Shown here: positions 43,345 through 52,593 of the stretch, in pieces | Numbering within the stretch: position 1 is the stretch's first letter | Layout: every line of letters starts with the position of its first letter | Assembly: GCF_001730525.1 (NCBI RefSeq) | Contig: NZ_MDFN01000017.1 | Coordinates: 1 to 64,000 of the forward strand | Origin: Arcticibacter eurypsychrophilus | GTDB lineage: Bacteria > Bacteroidota > Bacteroidia > Sphingobacteriales > Sphingobacteriaceae | Length of the DNA stretch: 64,000 bases | Direction of reading: 5' to 3' | Program-made: the position numbers and the translations under genes | Notes under the pieces: generated by a model | The model's input: only the letters and a program-made list of their open reading frames with translations | Database searches by the model: none | Told to the model about the DNA's origin: nothing

Positions 43345-44700
43345 ATGAACCCAGTAATAGATAAACTGAAACTTTTGGCTAAGCCGAAGCTTTCTTTTCT
43401 GCAAATATTCAATATGAGCTTCGGCTTCTTCGGAATCCAATTTGGTTTTGCACTGCAGAATGGGAATGCTTCCAGAATACTGCAAACCTTTGGTGCAGAT
43501 GTAGAACATCTTTCACTCTTTTGGCTGGCAGCACCTATTACTGGAATGATTATTCAGCCGATCATTGGCCATTACAGCGATCGGACATGGAACAGGTTGG
43601 GTAGGCGCAGACCGTATTTTCTTACAGGAGCAGTACTTGCGGCCCTGGCATTAATCTTTATGCCAAATTCGGCCATGTTAGCTTATTTATTGCCACCTAT
43701 ACTAGTAGGAGCAGGGATGTTGATGATCATGGATGCTTCTTTTAATGTGGCAATGGAGCCCTTCAGGGCTTTAGTTGCGGATAACCTTCCCAACGATCAG
43801 CATAGTATTGGTTTCTCCGTACAAACCTTCCTAATTGGCGCAGGTGCTGTTATTGGTTCATGGCTCCCTTATGTGTTTTCGGAATATCTGGGCGTTTCAA
43901 AGATTGCAGCAGTTGGTGTAATTCCTAATAATGTCATTTATTCATTCTATGTTGGAGCAGCGGTCCTGTTATTTTCATTAGTGTGGACGGTGGTCACTAC
44001 AAAAGAATATTCTCCCGAGGAACGTGCACGGTTTCAGGAAAGTGAGCCCGAAGTAGGGGAGCAAAAGGGAATCATGAGTATCTTCACTGATTTCTCCAAT
44101 ATGCCTGCCACGATGAAACAGTTAGGATTGGTTCAATTCTTCTCCTGGTTTGCTTTATTTTCCATGTGGGTGTTTTCCACTCCCGCCATTGCACAACATG
44201 TTTATAATGTCCTTCCCGGAGATACTACTTCTTCCCGCTATGCCGATGCAGCGAATTGGGTAGGCATCTTGTTTGGTATTTACAATGGAGTGTCAGCCAT
44301 ATATGCATTGTGTCTTCCCTCAATAGCACGAATGACAAGCCGGAAAATAGCACATGCCTTTTCATTATGTGCCGGGGGAATAGGCCTGCTCTCGATCTAT
44401 TTTATTTCTGATCCCCAAATTCTTATCTTCTCCATGATTGGTATTGGTCTGGCCTGGGGTAGTATCCTTGCTATGCCTTATGCTATTTTATCAAGTTCTA
44501 TTCCTGCACGGAAAATGGGAGTTTACATGGGCATTTTTAACTTTTTCATCACCTTCCCGCAAATTGTAAATGGTTTCTTTGGAGGAATGATCGTTAAACA
44601 GCTTTTCGGCGGACAAGCAATTTACGCGCTCGTTATGGCAGGTGTTTTAATGCTCGCTGCAGCTGTCTCTATACTAAATGTTCGGGATAGCCAGGGTTAA
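43345..44700 (+). CDS. Sugar transporter of the MFS/GPH type, probably maltose permease
   Basis: The 451 residues contain about 12 membrane segments. The N-terminal half has FGIQFGFALQNGNASRILQTFGA and HYSDRTWNRLGRRRPYF, the latter the cytoplasmic loop signature of GPH-cation symporters (sucrose/maltose type). In the second half the ARKMGVYMGIFNFFITFPQI motif is likewise typical of Bacteroidota maltose transporters found in such loci. It follows the amylase gene and precedes another GH13 gene. It should carry maltose into the cytosol for phosphorolysis. Substrate from context. Confidence 0.87.
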   Translation: MNPVIDKLKLLAKPKLSFLQIFNMSFGFFGIQFGFALQNGNASRILQTFGADVEHLSLFWLAAPITGMIIQPIIGHYSDRTWNRLGRRRPYFLTGAVLAALALIFMPNSAMLAYLLPPILVGAGMLMIMDASFNVAMEPFRALVADNLPNDQHSIGFSVQTFLIGAGAVIGSWLPYVFSEYLGVSKIAAVGVIPNNVIYSFYVGAAVLLFSLVWTVVTTKEYSPEERARFQESEPEVGEQKGIMSIFTDFSNMPATMKQLGLVQFFSWFALFSMWVFSTPAIAQHVYNVLPGDTTSSRYADAANWVGILFGIYNGVSAIYALCLPSIARMTSRKIAHAFSLCAGGIGLLSIYFISDPQILIFSMIGIGLAWGSILAMPYAILSSSIPARKMGVYMGIFNFFITFPQIVNGFFGGMIVKQLFGGQAIYALVMAGVLMLAAAVSILNVRDSQG

Positions 44701-44751
44701 ATTCCTTCTTCGTCATTAAACCTAATCCATTATGTTTTTAAAAAACCTCCT

Positions 44752-47337
44752 ATGAAAAGTATATATTTATTATTATTGCTACCCTTAATTATTAGTACAG
44801 GTTGCCGTAAGAAAGACATGAATGATACAGAAATTCCGGTTGTTGAAGCCTCTGCAGGATTGATAACTTGGTCGCCTTCATTCCCTACAGGGGATGATCC
44901 GTTGACTATAACCTTCGATGCTTCCAGAGGAAATCAAGGACTTAAAAGTATATCCGGTAATGTTTATATGCACGCGGGGGTGATTACAGATAAGAGTACA
45001 GGCGCGGGCGACTGGAAGTATACCAAAAGCAGTTCGTTTAATGTACCCGATCCTGCGTCTGTTTTAACTCCTATGGGGAATGGGATTTATGAAATAACTA
45101 TTAGCCCAAGAGCCTTCTTCAACGTTCCTGCAGGAGAAAAGATTCAAAAGATCGCCATGGTTTTTCGCAATGCGGATGGAACCCTGGTGGCCAGGAATAG
45201 AGATAACAGTGATATCTATTTGCCCATTACAGAGTCCGGAAAATTAGACGTTCGGTTTATTGATCCTGAATTTGAGCCTTTATATTCACCTGCGCCAGCC
45301 ATACAAGTTCAGGTTGTCGGTCAGGAATTAAACATCTCTGCTATAGCTTCGAAGGCTGCTGACTTAACCCTTTATTTAAATGGGGTCAGTATAGGGACTG
45401 CTAGTAATGTCAGTTCAATTACAACAAAAGTAAAATTAACGACAGTTGGTTCACAACTTGTTAGAGTAGTTGCTACTAGTGCCGGAGTAACGGCAGAAAC
45501 TTCATTTACTTTTACATTAAACGGCACCGTTCAGGAAGCGAGCTTACCTGCAAATGCTAAAGATGGGGTAACCTATATTAATAATGGCAGGTCCGCTATC
45601 TTCAATTTATATGCTCCGGGAAAACAATTTGTGTATGTAATTGGAGAATTAGACGACTGGAAAGCTACCCCTGCTAATTTCATGAAACGTACACCTGATG
45701 GAACTCGTTGGTGGGTACAACTGGATAATCTGGATCCTGATAAAGAATATGCCTATCAGTATTGGGTGAATGGAACATTAAAAATTGCGGATCCTTATAG
45801 TGAGAAAGTACTTGATCCTTCTAATGATTCTTTCATTCCATCCGCAATTTATCCTTCTCTGAAAGCATATCCTACAGGAAAGACAAGTGGTATTGTAAGT
45901 ATTATGCAGGCCAATCAACCTATATATAACTGGAAAAATGCCAGTTTTGTAAGGCCTGACCCTAAGAGCCTGGTCATCTATGAGTTACACCTGCGTGATT
46001 TTTTAGGCAATCATAACTACTCCACATTGAAAGATACGCTGAACTATCTCAGCCGGCTTGGAGTTAATGCCATAGAACTGATGCCAATTGAAGAGTTTGA
46101 AGGGAACTCCAGCTGGGGATATAATCCTTCCTTCTATTTCGCTCCTGATAAATATTATGGAACAAAAATGGCCCTTCAACAGATGATTGATGAGTGCCAT
46201 ATCCGAGGGATCGCTGTAATTATGGATATGGTGTTGAACCATTCCTTTGGACAGTCTCCTATGGTGCAGCTCTATTTTGATCAGGCAACTAGTAAACCTA
46301 CTGCTGACAATCCCTGGTTTAATACTGATCCTATGCATCCTTACAATGTAGGGTATGATTTTAATCATGAAAGTCAGGCTACCAAGTACTTCGTCAAGAA
46401 TGTTGTCAAGTTTTGGATGCAGCAATATAAAATAGATGGTTTCCGCTTCGATCTGTCCAAGGGTTTCACTCAAAAGAATTCGGGTACAACAGATGCTGCG
46501 GTAAGTACCTGGGGTGCTTATGATGCCAGTCGCATTCAGATCTGGAAGGAATATAATTCTTATATGAAGTCCATTGACCCTAATTTCTATGTGATACTCG
46601 AGCATTTCGCTGCTGATGCAGAAGAAAAAGAACTGAGTGATAATGGAATGATGTTATGGAATAATCTCAACGGTGCCTTCAATGAGGCCAGTATGGGATA
46701 TATAGGTAATTCAGACTTTTCAAGAGCCTTTTATGATAAACATGGTTTCACCCAAACAGACAAACTGGTCACATATATGGAGAGCCATGACGAAGAGAGG
46801 TTGATGTACAAGAACCTTCAATATGGTAATTCCGCAGGAACATACAATATAAAAACGTTTGAAACTGCTCTTAAACGCCAGGCATTAGTTGCTGCTTTCT
46901 TCTTTGCGGTTCCCGGACCTAAAATGATCTGGCAATTCGGAGAACTGGGATACGACATTTCAATTGACCAAAATGGCCGTACAGGAGAGAAGCCTGTACT
47001 TTGGGACTACTCGGCTAATGCCAATCGGAAGGCACTATATAACGTATATTCAAAACTGATTAACCTTAGGAAGAATAATGCGGTGTTTGCTACGACTGAT
47101 TTTCAATACAATTTGACGGGCTCAATAAAGTATATTGTATTGAAAAGTTCGACCGTAAATGTAGTGGTAACGGGTAATTTCGATGTGACGGCTAAGTCCA
47201 TGGATGTTCCTTTCCCTTCCAGCGGAGCATGGTACGACTACTTTACAGGTGCTACTGTTAACGTTTCAGGAACAGTATATCCGACAACACTTGCACCTGG
47301 CGAATATCATATTTATAGCAGTAGTCCACTGAAATAA
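44752..47337 (+). CDS. Multidomain GH13 lipoprotein (glycogen-branching/pullulanase-like fold)
   Basis: Lipobox STGC (Cys18). An N-terminal SusE-like/Ig region (about 25-160) and a further beta domain (about 185-265) precede a CBM48-type module (FVYVIGELDDWKATPANF, about 300). The GH13 barrel follows: VIYELHLRDFLGN, GYNPSFYFAPDKYYGT, DMVLNHS, FRFDLSKG (nucleophile Asp567), ILEHF (acid Glu617), ESHDEER (Asp680). The YELHxRDF and CBM48 features put it among branching/debranching-related GH13 enzymes, so alpha-1,6 or transfer activity is possible. The 861 residues include added binding domains for surface use. Last gene of the locus, before a terminator. Confidence 0.85.
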   Translation: MKSIYLLLLLPLIISTGCRKKDMNDTEIPVVEASAGLITWSPSFPTGDDPLTITFDASRGNQGLKSISGNVYMHAGVITDKSTGAGDWKYTKSSSFNVPDPASVLTPMGNGIYEITISPRAFFNVPAGEKIQKIAMVFRNADGTLVARNRDNSDIYLPITESGKLDVRFIDPEFEPLYSPAPAIQVQVVGQELNISAIASKAADLTLYLNGVSIGTASNVSSITTKVKLTTVGSQLVRVVATSAGVTAETSFTFTLNGTVQEASLPANAKDGVTYINNGRSAIFNLYAPGKQFVYVIGELDDWKATPANFMKRTPDGTRWWVQLDNLDPDKEYAYQYWVNGTLKIADPYSEKVLDPSNDSFIPSAIYPSLKAYPTGKTSGIVSIMQANQPIYNWKNASFVRPDPKSLVIYELHLRDFLGNHNYSTLKDTLNYLSRLGVNAIELMPIEEFEGNSSWGYNPSFYFAPDKYYGTKMALQQMIDECHIRGIAVIMDMVLNHSFGQSPMVQLYFDQATSKPTADNPWFNTDPMHPYNVGYDFNHESQATKYFVKNVVKFWMQQYKIDGFRFDLSKGFTQKNSGTTDAAVSTWGAYDASRIQIWKEYNSYMKSIDPNFYVILEHFAADAEEKELSDNGMMLWNNLNGAFNEASMGYIGNSDFSRAFYDKHGFTQTDKLVTYMESHDEERLMYKNLQYGNSAGTYNIKTFETALKRQALVAAFFFAVPGPKMIWQFGELGYDISIDQNGRTGEKPVLWDYSANANRKALYNVYSKLINLRKNNAVFATTDFQYNLTGSIKYIVLKSSTVNVVVTGNFDVTAKSMDVPFPSSGAWYDYFTGATVNVSGTVYPTTLAPGEYHIYSSSPLK

Positions 47338-47379
47338 GTTTAGATGTGATAAGAAAAATTCAGTATTGAAGATATGTAT

Positions 47380-47422
47380 AACAGAAAAAGACTGTCCCTA
47401 TTAGAGACAGTCTTTTTCTGTT
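47380..47422. terminator. Bidirectional terminator between the starch locus and ychF
   Basis: A perfect 17-bp stem: AACAGAAAAAGACTGTC (47380-47396) and its complement (47406-47422), with a 9-nt loop. A/T-rich outer ends give a U-run in each direction. It sits between convergent genes. Confidence 0.88.
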
Positions 47423-47447
47423 ATTAAGAATTAATACCTTTTGATTA

Positions 47448-48548
47448 TTAAACATTAAAACGGAAGTGCATGATATCACCATCCGAAACTACATATTGTT
47501 TGCCTTCCACACTTAACTTACCAGCCTCTTTACATGCCGCTTCAGAACCATATTTAATAAAGTCATCATACTTAATCACCTCTGCACGGATAAAACCTTT
47601 TTCAAAGTCACTATGGATCACTCCGGCAGCCTGTGGAGCAGTAAACCCCATTGTAATGGTCCATGCCCGTACTTCCTGTACACCAGCAGTGAAATAGGTG
47701 CCCAGTTTTAAAAGTTTATAAGCAGCCTGAATAAGCTGACTTACTCCTGATTCTTTCAAACCAAGGTCATTCAAAAATTCCTGTCTTTCTTCGTAACTCT
47801 CCAGTTCAGCAATCTCTGATTCTATTTTAGCCGAGATGATCAAAACTTCAGCATCTTCTTCTTTCACAGACTCACGTACCAGGTCTACATAATGGTTGCC
47901 CGCAGTAACCGAATTTTCATCCACATTACATACATAAACAACCGGTTTAGCGGTAAGCAAAAACAGATCATCAATATACTCCTTATCTTCATCAGAAAGT
48001 AGGGCAGTACGAACAGATTTGCCCGATTCAAGATGCGCTTTGACGATATTGCAAACCTCATAGGCTTTTTTAGCGTCCTTGTCTCCACCCGTCTTTGCCA
48101 TCTTTTCCACTTTCTGGATCTTTTTGCCAACAGCCTCAAGATCCTTCAACTGAAGTTCTGTATCTATAATTTCTTTATCACGAATAGGATCTACCGAACC
48201 ATCTACATGGATTACATTGCCATCGTCGAAACAACGAAGTACATGAATAATAGCATCGGTTGCCCTGATGTTCCCCAGGAATTGATTTCCTAAACCTTCT
48301 CCCTTGCTTGCGCCCTTAACCAAACCTGCGATGTCTACAATTTCTATTGTATTGGGCACGATCCGATTAGGTATTACCAGCTCGGCAAGTTTAGTTAAGC
48401 GCTCGTCAGGAACAGTTATAACACCCACATTCGGTTCTATCGTACAGAATGGGAAGTTTGCTGCCTGTGCTTTTGCATTTGATAAACAGTTAAATAGAGT
48501 TGATTTTCCGACGTTGGGTAAACCAACAATTCCACATTGTAAAGCCAT
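47448..48548 (-). CDS. ychF: Redox-regulated ATPase YchF (Obg-like)
   Basis: Universal ribosome-associated P-loop NTPase that prefers ATP. At 366 residues it is exactly family length. It begins [20 protein letters not shown] (Walker A), has switch [20 protein letters not shown], a coiled-coil hairpin near 125-195, and a C-terminal TGS-like domain with FFTAG-type [11 protein letters not shown] and [14 protein letters not shown]. It ends MHFRFNV. The usual NKxD is replaced by NVDE, as in all YchF proteins, explaining ATP specificity. Housekeeping gene, downstream of speB on the same strand with a 47-bp gap. Confidence 0.97.
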   Translation of the reverse strand: MALQCGIVGLPNVGKSTLFNCLSNAKAQAANFPFCTIEPNVGVITVPDERLTKLAELVIPNRIVPNTIEIVDIAGLVKGASKGEGLGNQFLGNIRATDAIIHVLRCFDDGNVIHVDGSVDPIRDKEIIDTELQLKDLEAVGKKIQKVEKMAKTGGDKDAKKAYEVCNIVKAHLESGKSVRTALLSDEDKEYIDDLFLLTAKPVVYVCNVDENSVTAGNHYVDLVRESVKEEDAEVLIISAKIESEIAELESYEERQEFLNDLGLKESGVSQLIQAAYKLLKLGTYFTAGVQEVRAWTITMGFTAPQAAGVIHSDFEKGFIRAEVIKYDDFIKYGSEAACKEAGKLSVEGKQYVVSDGDIMHFRFNV

Positions 48549-48595
48549 TTATATAGTAAGTTGAATTTTTATATGTATGCTAATTTTGATAATAA

Positions 48596-49477
48596 CTAAG
48601 AGATAAATCGGTAGCCCAGTAATTTATAGGCCAGTTTAGCCAGCGTATATTCTGATAAGATGCTTCCTTTGATGGGCACACATTCTACAATGTCGAAGCC
48701 AACCACATTTCTTTCTTTACATACCAGGTGAAGTAACTGAAGCGTTTCAGTCCAAAATAAACCGTTAGGTTCTGCTGTTCCCACTCCTGGCATGATTGAA
48801 GGATCAAATCCATCCGCATCTATTGTGATGTATACATCATTGCTTAAGGGTGCTATGATTTCCTCCATCCATAACGGATTTCTTCTGATCTGATGGGCAT
48901 AAAAAGTATTGATGTTATCCGATTTTTTTATCAGCTCAGCTTCTTCGCGTGACAGTGCACGAATACCTGCCTGGCAAATTGTAAGTCCCATATCATGAAT
49001 CCGTGCCATCACACAGGCATGCGAAAGCTTGTTCCCCTGGTAACTTTGCCTTAAATCGGAGTGCGCATCGATCTGCAGGATACTTAAGTTCTTATATTTT
49101 TTGGCAAAAGCTTTTACTATTCCATACGTAGCAGTATGTTCGGCTCCAAAGGAAACAACAAATTTGCCATCCTTTAATAACTCAGCCGTCGACTCTTCGA
49201 TAAGGGAAATTGCTTCCGCATTAATCAGCGATCCAAACACTAAAGGAGCAAGTGTATTGATACCAATCCGTTCGGCAATTTCGGTGTCAATTTCCTCATC
49301 ATAACACTCGACAAACTCCGAAGCCTTTACTATGGCTGCTGGTCCGGCTTCAGATCCTGTAACATAGGATGAAGTGTGCTCATAGGGGATTTGTTGAATG
49401 ACTACTTTGCTACTTTCATAGGTATGCAAAGAGAGATCCTGTAGTCCCAAGAAGTGATGATCAGTTGTCGCCTTCAT
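48596..49477 (-). CDS. speB: Agmatinase-type ureohydrolase
   Basis: Mn-dependent arginase-superfamily enzyme probably converting agmatine to putrescine and urea. It is 293 residues. Metal-binding motifs appear in order: GAEHT (about 112-116, a variant of GGDHS), IDAHSDLR (about 138), and ITIDADGFDPSIMPGVGTAEPNG (about 218-240). PxxSSYVTG..GP near residues 35-46 is typical of agmatinases. No signal peptide. It precedes ychF on the same strand. Distinguishing agmatinase from other ureohydrolases needs comparison; agmatinase is the common annotation in this phylum. Confidence 0.86.
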   Translation of the reverse strand: MKATTDHHFLGLQDLSLHTYESSKVVIQQIPYEHTSSYVTGSEAGPAAIVKASEFVECYDEEIDTEIAERIGINTLAPLVFGSLINAEAISLIEESTAELLKDGKFVVSFGAEHTATYGIVKAFAKKYKNLSILQIDAHSDLRQSYQGNKLSHACVMARIHDMGLTICQAGIRALSREEAELIKKSDNINTFYAHQIRRNPLWMEEIIAPLSNDVYITIDADGFDPSIMPGVGTAEPNGLFWTETLQLLHLVCKERNVVGFDIVECVPIKGSILSEYTLAKLAYKLLGYRFIS

Positions 49478-49638
49478 TATGGAAAATAAAGGGCAAAGAT
49501 ATAAAATATGTATTAGAGTAAATAGGGTACTAAAGGTTCATTAAAGAAGGGAGAGTTTTAAAGTTTTGCTCTTTATCTGTATTTCTCTGTCATTGCTTAA
49601 TTTTTATTTAAATTAGCTTTATAATTTAAATTTCTCCT

Positions 49639-49941
49639 ATGGATACCATGCTTATACAATTGACCAACCAAAAAGCTGCAGGACTTTTGCATGAATTGGA
49701 AGAACTGCATTTGATTAAAGTGTTGGAAAAGAATAATGCTCCATTTAAGACAAAACTCTCAGATAAGTATAAAGGCATCATCAGTAAGGAGCAAGGGCAA
49801 AACCTGAATGAACACCTCAAGAAAATGCGTAGCGAATCAAAGAGTATTGATAATATTAAAGCAGGATTAGAAGAAATGCAACTTTTTACAAAAGGACAAC
49901 TACAAACCACATCTGCTAAAGACTTTTTGAATGAGTTATGA
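49639..49941 (+). CDS. Small hypothetical protein, antitoxin-like in size and composition
   Basis: 100 residues, highly helical and charged. It opens MDTMLIQLTNQKAAGLLHELEELHLIKVLEK, which resembles orphan antitoxin-like proteins of Bacteroidota, in which a short beta strand precedes a helix. It ends KDFLNEL. No toxin gene accompanies it: the next gene is convergent. The second ATG (Met4) is an alternative start. Function unknown. I would not call it an antitoxin without further evidence. Confidence 0.6.
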   Translation: MDTMLIQLTNQKAAGLLHELEELHLIKVLEKNNAPFKTKLSDKYKGIISKEQGQNLNEHLKKMRSESKSIDNIKAGLEEMQLFTKGQLQTTSAKDFLNEL

Positions 49942-49950
49942 GATCTATTA

Positions 49951-49982
49951 AAAAAATAAAACCATGCAGTTCTTGCATGGTT
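49951..49982 (-). terminator. Terminator for the PUR-domain gene
   Basis: On the minus strand, AACCATGCA / TGCATGGTT (9-bp perfect stem, 49960-49968 and 49974-49982) is followed by TTATTTTTTT. It lies 40 bp past the stop at 50023. The + strand side lacks a T-run. Confidence 0.75.
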
Positions 49983-50022
49983 GAAATAGTATAAATGAGA
50001 AACAGGTACTTAAACTCTGTCT

Positions 50023-50346
50023 TTAAAATGTGAAATCATCTTCTGTTTTAGCCACTTCAACGGGGTGTTCAGTGAATTCATACTTCTTTTCTATAACATC
50101 CTGGTGATCTTTAATATAATCGACCGTCCCCTTAAATCCTTCAGCAAACTTCTCAAAATCCTCTTTGTATAAAAAGATCTTGTGTTTAACAAAAACACCG
50201 TCCTCTAAACGTTTCTTGCTTTCCGTGATCGTAATGTAATAGTCGTTCGAACGAGTCGACTTTACATCGAAAAAATAGGTGCGCTTTCCAGCTCTTACTT
50301 TCTTTGAAAAAACCTCTTCTCTCTCTTTGTTATCAAAATCTCCCAT
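50023..50346 (-). CDS. PUR-alpha-like DNA/RNA-binding protein (DUF3276)
   Basis: The start at 50346 gives MGDFDNKEREEVFSKKVRAGKRTYFFDVKSTRSNDYYITITESKK, the conserved beginning of the bacterial PUR-repeat protein; the 16 residues encoded upstream do not resemble the family. The product is 107 residues. It contains one PUR fold (four beta strands plus helix, with KHKIFLYKEDFEKFAEGF as the helix region). Such proteins bind purine-rich single-stranded nucleic acid, as shown for the Borrelia member (family knowledge). Monocistronic with its own terminator, 79 bp downstream of the ABC exporter gene. Confidence 0.9.
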   Translation of the reverse strand: MGDFDNKEREEVFSKKVRAGKRTYFFDVKSTRSNDYYITITESKKRLEDGVFVKHKIFLYKEDFEKFAEGFKGTVDYIKDHQDVIEKKYEFTEHPVEVAKTEDDFTF

Positions 50347-50425
50347 GTTATAGTTAAAGTTTGGTTGGGGTAAATATAATATTTTAATTATCAAAGTTCA
50401 AAATACATTTAACACGAAAATTTGT

Positions 50426-52219
50426 TTATTTTTCCTCTGTAATTTCTTCTTCCAGGAGCTGTCTGTCGTATAAAAGTTTGTACACCCCATCCCGTTTTAA
50501 CAGTTCATAATGATTTCCCTGTTCCACGATCTTGCCATTGTCAAAAACAAGAGTAATATCTGCGTTTTTAATGGTTGAAACGCGATGGGCAATCAATATA
50601 CTGGTACGCCCGTGCAGATTAGCACCCAGATGTCTTAAAATCTCTTCTTCTGTTTTGGTATCTATGGCGGACAGGCAATCATCCATAATGAGCAGTTTGG
50701 GCGATTTAATTAGCGCCCTGGCTATGGAAACCCGCTGTTTTTGTCCCCCCGATAGCGTAACACCCCGTTCGCCAACCATGGTTTCAAACCCATGTTCAAA
50801 CTTAATGATGTTGTTAAATACGGCTGCATCTTTGGCTGCCTGATATACCTTCGCCATATCTGTTATGCGCTCTCCAAAGGCAATGTTGTTGGCAATCGTG
50901 TCCGAAAACAGGAATACATCCTGAGGTACGAAGCCAATATTATTCCGATATCTGCTTAAATCTACCTCCTTTAACGGGATTCCATCAATAAGAATCGTTC
51001 CACTTGTGGGGTCGTACATACGCATAATCAAATTAGCAATACTCGTTTTCCCTGAGCCTGTCCGTCCAATGATGGCCATAAACTGACCTGGTTTTACCGT
51101 AAACGATACATTATCAAGCGCTACAATTCCTGTATCCGGATAAATAAAAGTGACATTTCTAAATTCAATTTCTCCCGTCATCGTATATTCCGGCAAACTA
51201 ACAGAAGTAATATCCGATTCAGTTTTCAGAAATTCATTGATTCTTTTTTGTGATGCTGCGGCACGTTGAATGAGTGAGGTGACCCAACCCAGGGACATCA
51301 CAGGGAACATCAGCATGTTTACATAGACCACAAACTCAGCAATATTTCCCGCCGAAATGGAACCATTAATCACTTCTGCGCCCCCTATATAAATGGTAAC
51401 AATGGTACTAATGCCAATCAATAACATCAGAACCGGGTAAAATACGGCCTGAACCTGTACCAGATTTAGCGATGCCTCTTTATAATCTTCACTCTCATCA
51501 GCAAACTTCTCCCGAATATGATCCTCACGTCCATAGGCTTTAATTACCCGGATTCCGGAGAAATTTTCCTGAACAAAGCCCGAAAGTTTAGATAACTGTT
51601 TCTGAATCTGTTCACTTTTAACGTTGATGCTCGAGTGGATGTAATAAATGATTACCGCCATGATGGGTAAGGGCAGGAGACTGAAAAAGGCAAGTTTGAG
51701 GTTGACGTTGACCATAGAAATAATGATCAGTGCAAATAGAACCACAGTATTTAAACTATACATAATGGCGGGCCCTACATACATTCGAACACGGCTCACG
51801 TCTTCGGTTACCCTATTCATCAGGTCTCCGGTGTCATTCTTTCTATAAAAGCTCATAGAGAGCTTTTGGTAATAGTTGTAAATTTCGTTCTTAAGGTCGT
51901 ATTCAATATGGCGCGACATCAGGATAATGGTTTGTCTCATAAAAAAAAGAAGGATCCCCCTGATTAGTGCTAGTACAAGTACCAGTGCTCCAAAAAACAA
52001 TAAACTGGTTCCGAAGATCTGATAAACAAGCTCTTGTCTTTCAAAGCCATTGAAAAGACGGAAGACGTCAATGTTTTCGCTCACCAGGTCGAAGGCGATG
52101 CGAATGACACGGGCTGGCAGTACCCCAAAAATATTGGACGTGATCACAAAGATGATCCCGGGGAGCATTCGCCAGCGATATTTGAAGAAGAATTTATTTA
52201 GATATGCAAGATGTTTCAT
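50426..52219 (-). CDS. ABC exporter, fused permease and ATPase (MsbA/MDR type)
   Basis: 597 residues: an N-terminal six-helix transmembrane domain (about 1-330), then an ATPase domain with Walker A GRTGSGKTS (about 390), Q-loop FVPQDVFLFSDT, signature LSGGQKQRVSIARAL, Walker B LLIMDDCLSAID and H-loop IAHRVSTI. The residue after the Walker B Asp is Asp where Glu is usual. That change is well known from the degenerate site of heterodimeric exporters, but no partner half-transporter gene adjoins. Substrate (lipid or drug) cannot be told. Divergent from the dehydrogenase gene upstream. Confidence 0.92.
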   Translation of the reverse strand: MKHLAYLNKFFFKYRWRMLPGIIFVITSNIFGVLPARVIRIAFDLVSENIDVFRLFNGFERQELVYQIFGTSLLFFGALVLVLALIRGILLFFMRQTIILMSRHIEYDLKNEIYNYYQKLSMSFYRKNDTGDLMNRVTEDVSRVRMYVGPAIMYSLNTVVLFALIIISMVNVNLKLAFFSLLPLPIMAVIIYYIHSSINVKSEQIQKQLSKLSGFVQENFSGIRVIKAYGREDHIREKFADESEDYKEASLNLVQVQAVFYPVLMLLIGISTIVTIYIGGAEVINGSISAGNIAEFVVYVNMLMFPVMSLGWVTSLIQRAAASQKRINEFLKTESDITSVSLPEYTMTGEIEFRNVTFIYPDTGIVALDNVSFTVKPGQFMAIIGRTGSGKTSIANLIMRMYDPTSGTILIDGIPLKEVDLSRYRNNIGFVPQDVFLFSDTIANNIAFGERITDMAKVYQAAKDAAVFNNIIKFEHGFETMVGERGVTLSGGQKQRVSIARALIKSPKLLIMDDCLSAIDTKTEEEILRHLGANLHGRTSILIAHRVSTIKNADITLVFDNGKIVEQGNHYELLKRDGVYKLLYDRQLLEEEITEEK

Positions 52220-52327
52220 TCAGCGATATGCAAAAGTAATGAATAAAGCGTTATCCATGATTGTAAATTTGTCATATCCGGGTAGGAGAGGAGATCGTAA
52301 TGAGTAGGTCATTGCTATATACCTGAG

Positions 52328-52417
52328 TCGCTGCTCGCAGGCTGCTTGCTCCTTTGGTCACCGCTAAAAACACTGTTTTAGCGAAGCTGCAAGCGTGAGC
52401 GAACGAACAAGCAGCGA
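52328..52417. repeat. Nested GC-rich imperfect palindrome
   Basis: The outer arms TCGCTGCT (52328-52335) and AGCAGCGA (52410-52417) are exact complements. The inner hairpin CGCTAAAA/TTTTAGCG (52362-52369 and 52376-52383) has a 6-nt loop. Between them GCTCGCAG...GCTTGCT and AGCTGCAAGCGTGAGCGAAC pair partially. The segment is GC-richer than the flanks and lies between divergent genes. It may be a REP-like element or structured RNA. The rest of 52220-52560 shows no gene. Confidence 0.6.
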
Positions 52418-52562
52418 AGATGCATTAAAACCATATTCTTCTTGTCTCCTTAATGTGTTCAAGTAAGTATCAATATGTCCGGAATTATCTGTTAGCTTGA
52501 ACTAACGGATTAATTCCCTTTATATTATCGCTATTAAAGATAAATAATTAAGAAAAAGTATT

Positions 52563-52570
52563 ACTTTTGA
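52563..52570 (+). promoter_or_regulatory. Candidate -7 box (TACTTTTG) for the dehydrogenase gene
   Basis: An exact TAnnTTTG match 24 bp before ATG 52594. No TTTG is visible at the -33 position. Confidence 0.35.
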
Positions 52571-52593
52571 GCTCTCATTCCGTCACGAAAAAT

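Noticed and set aside
46003-46605. 200-codon minus-strand open frame inside the multidomain GH13 gene
   Set aside because: It is antisense to the catalytic barrel; its residues are low-complexity complements of GH13 motifs.
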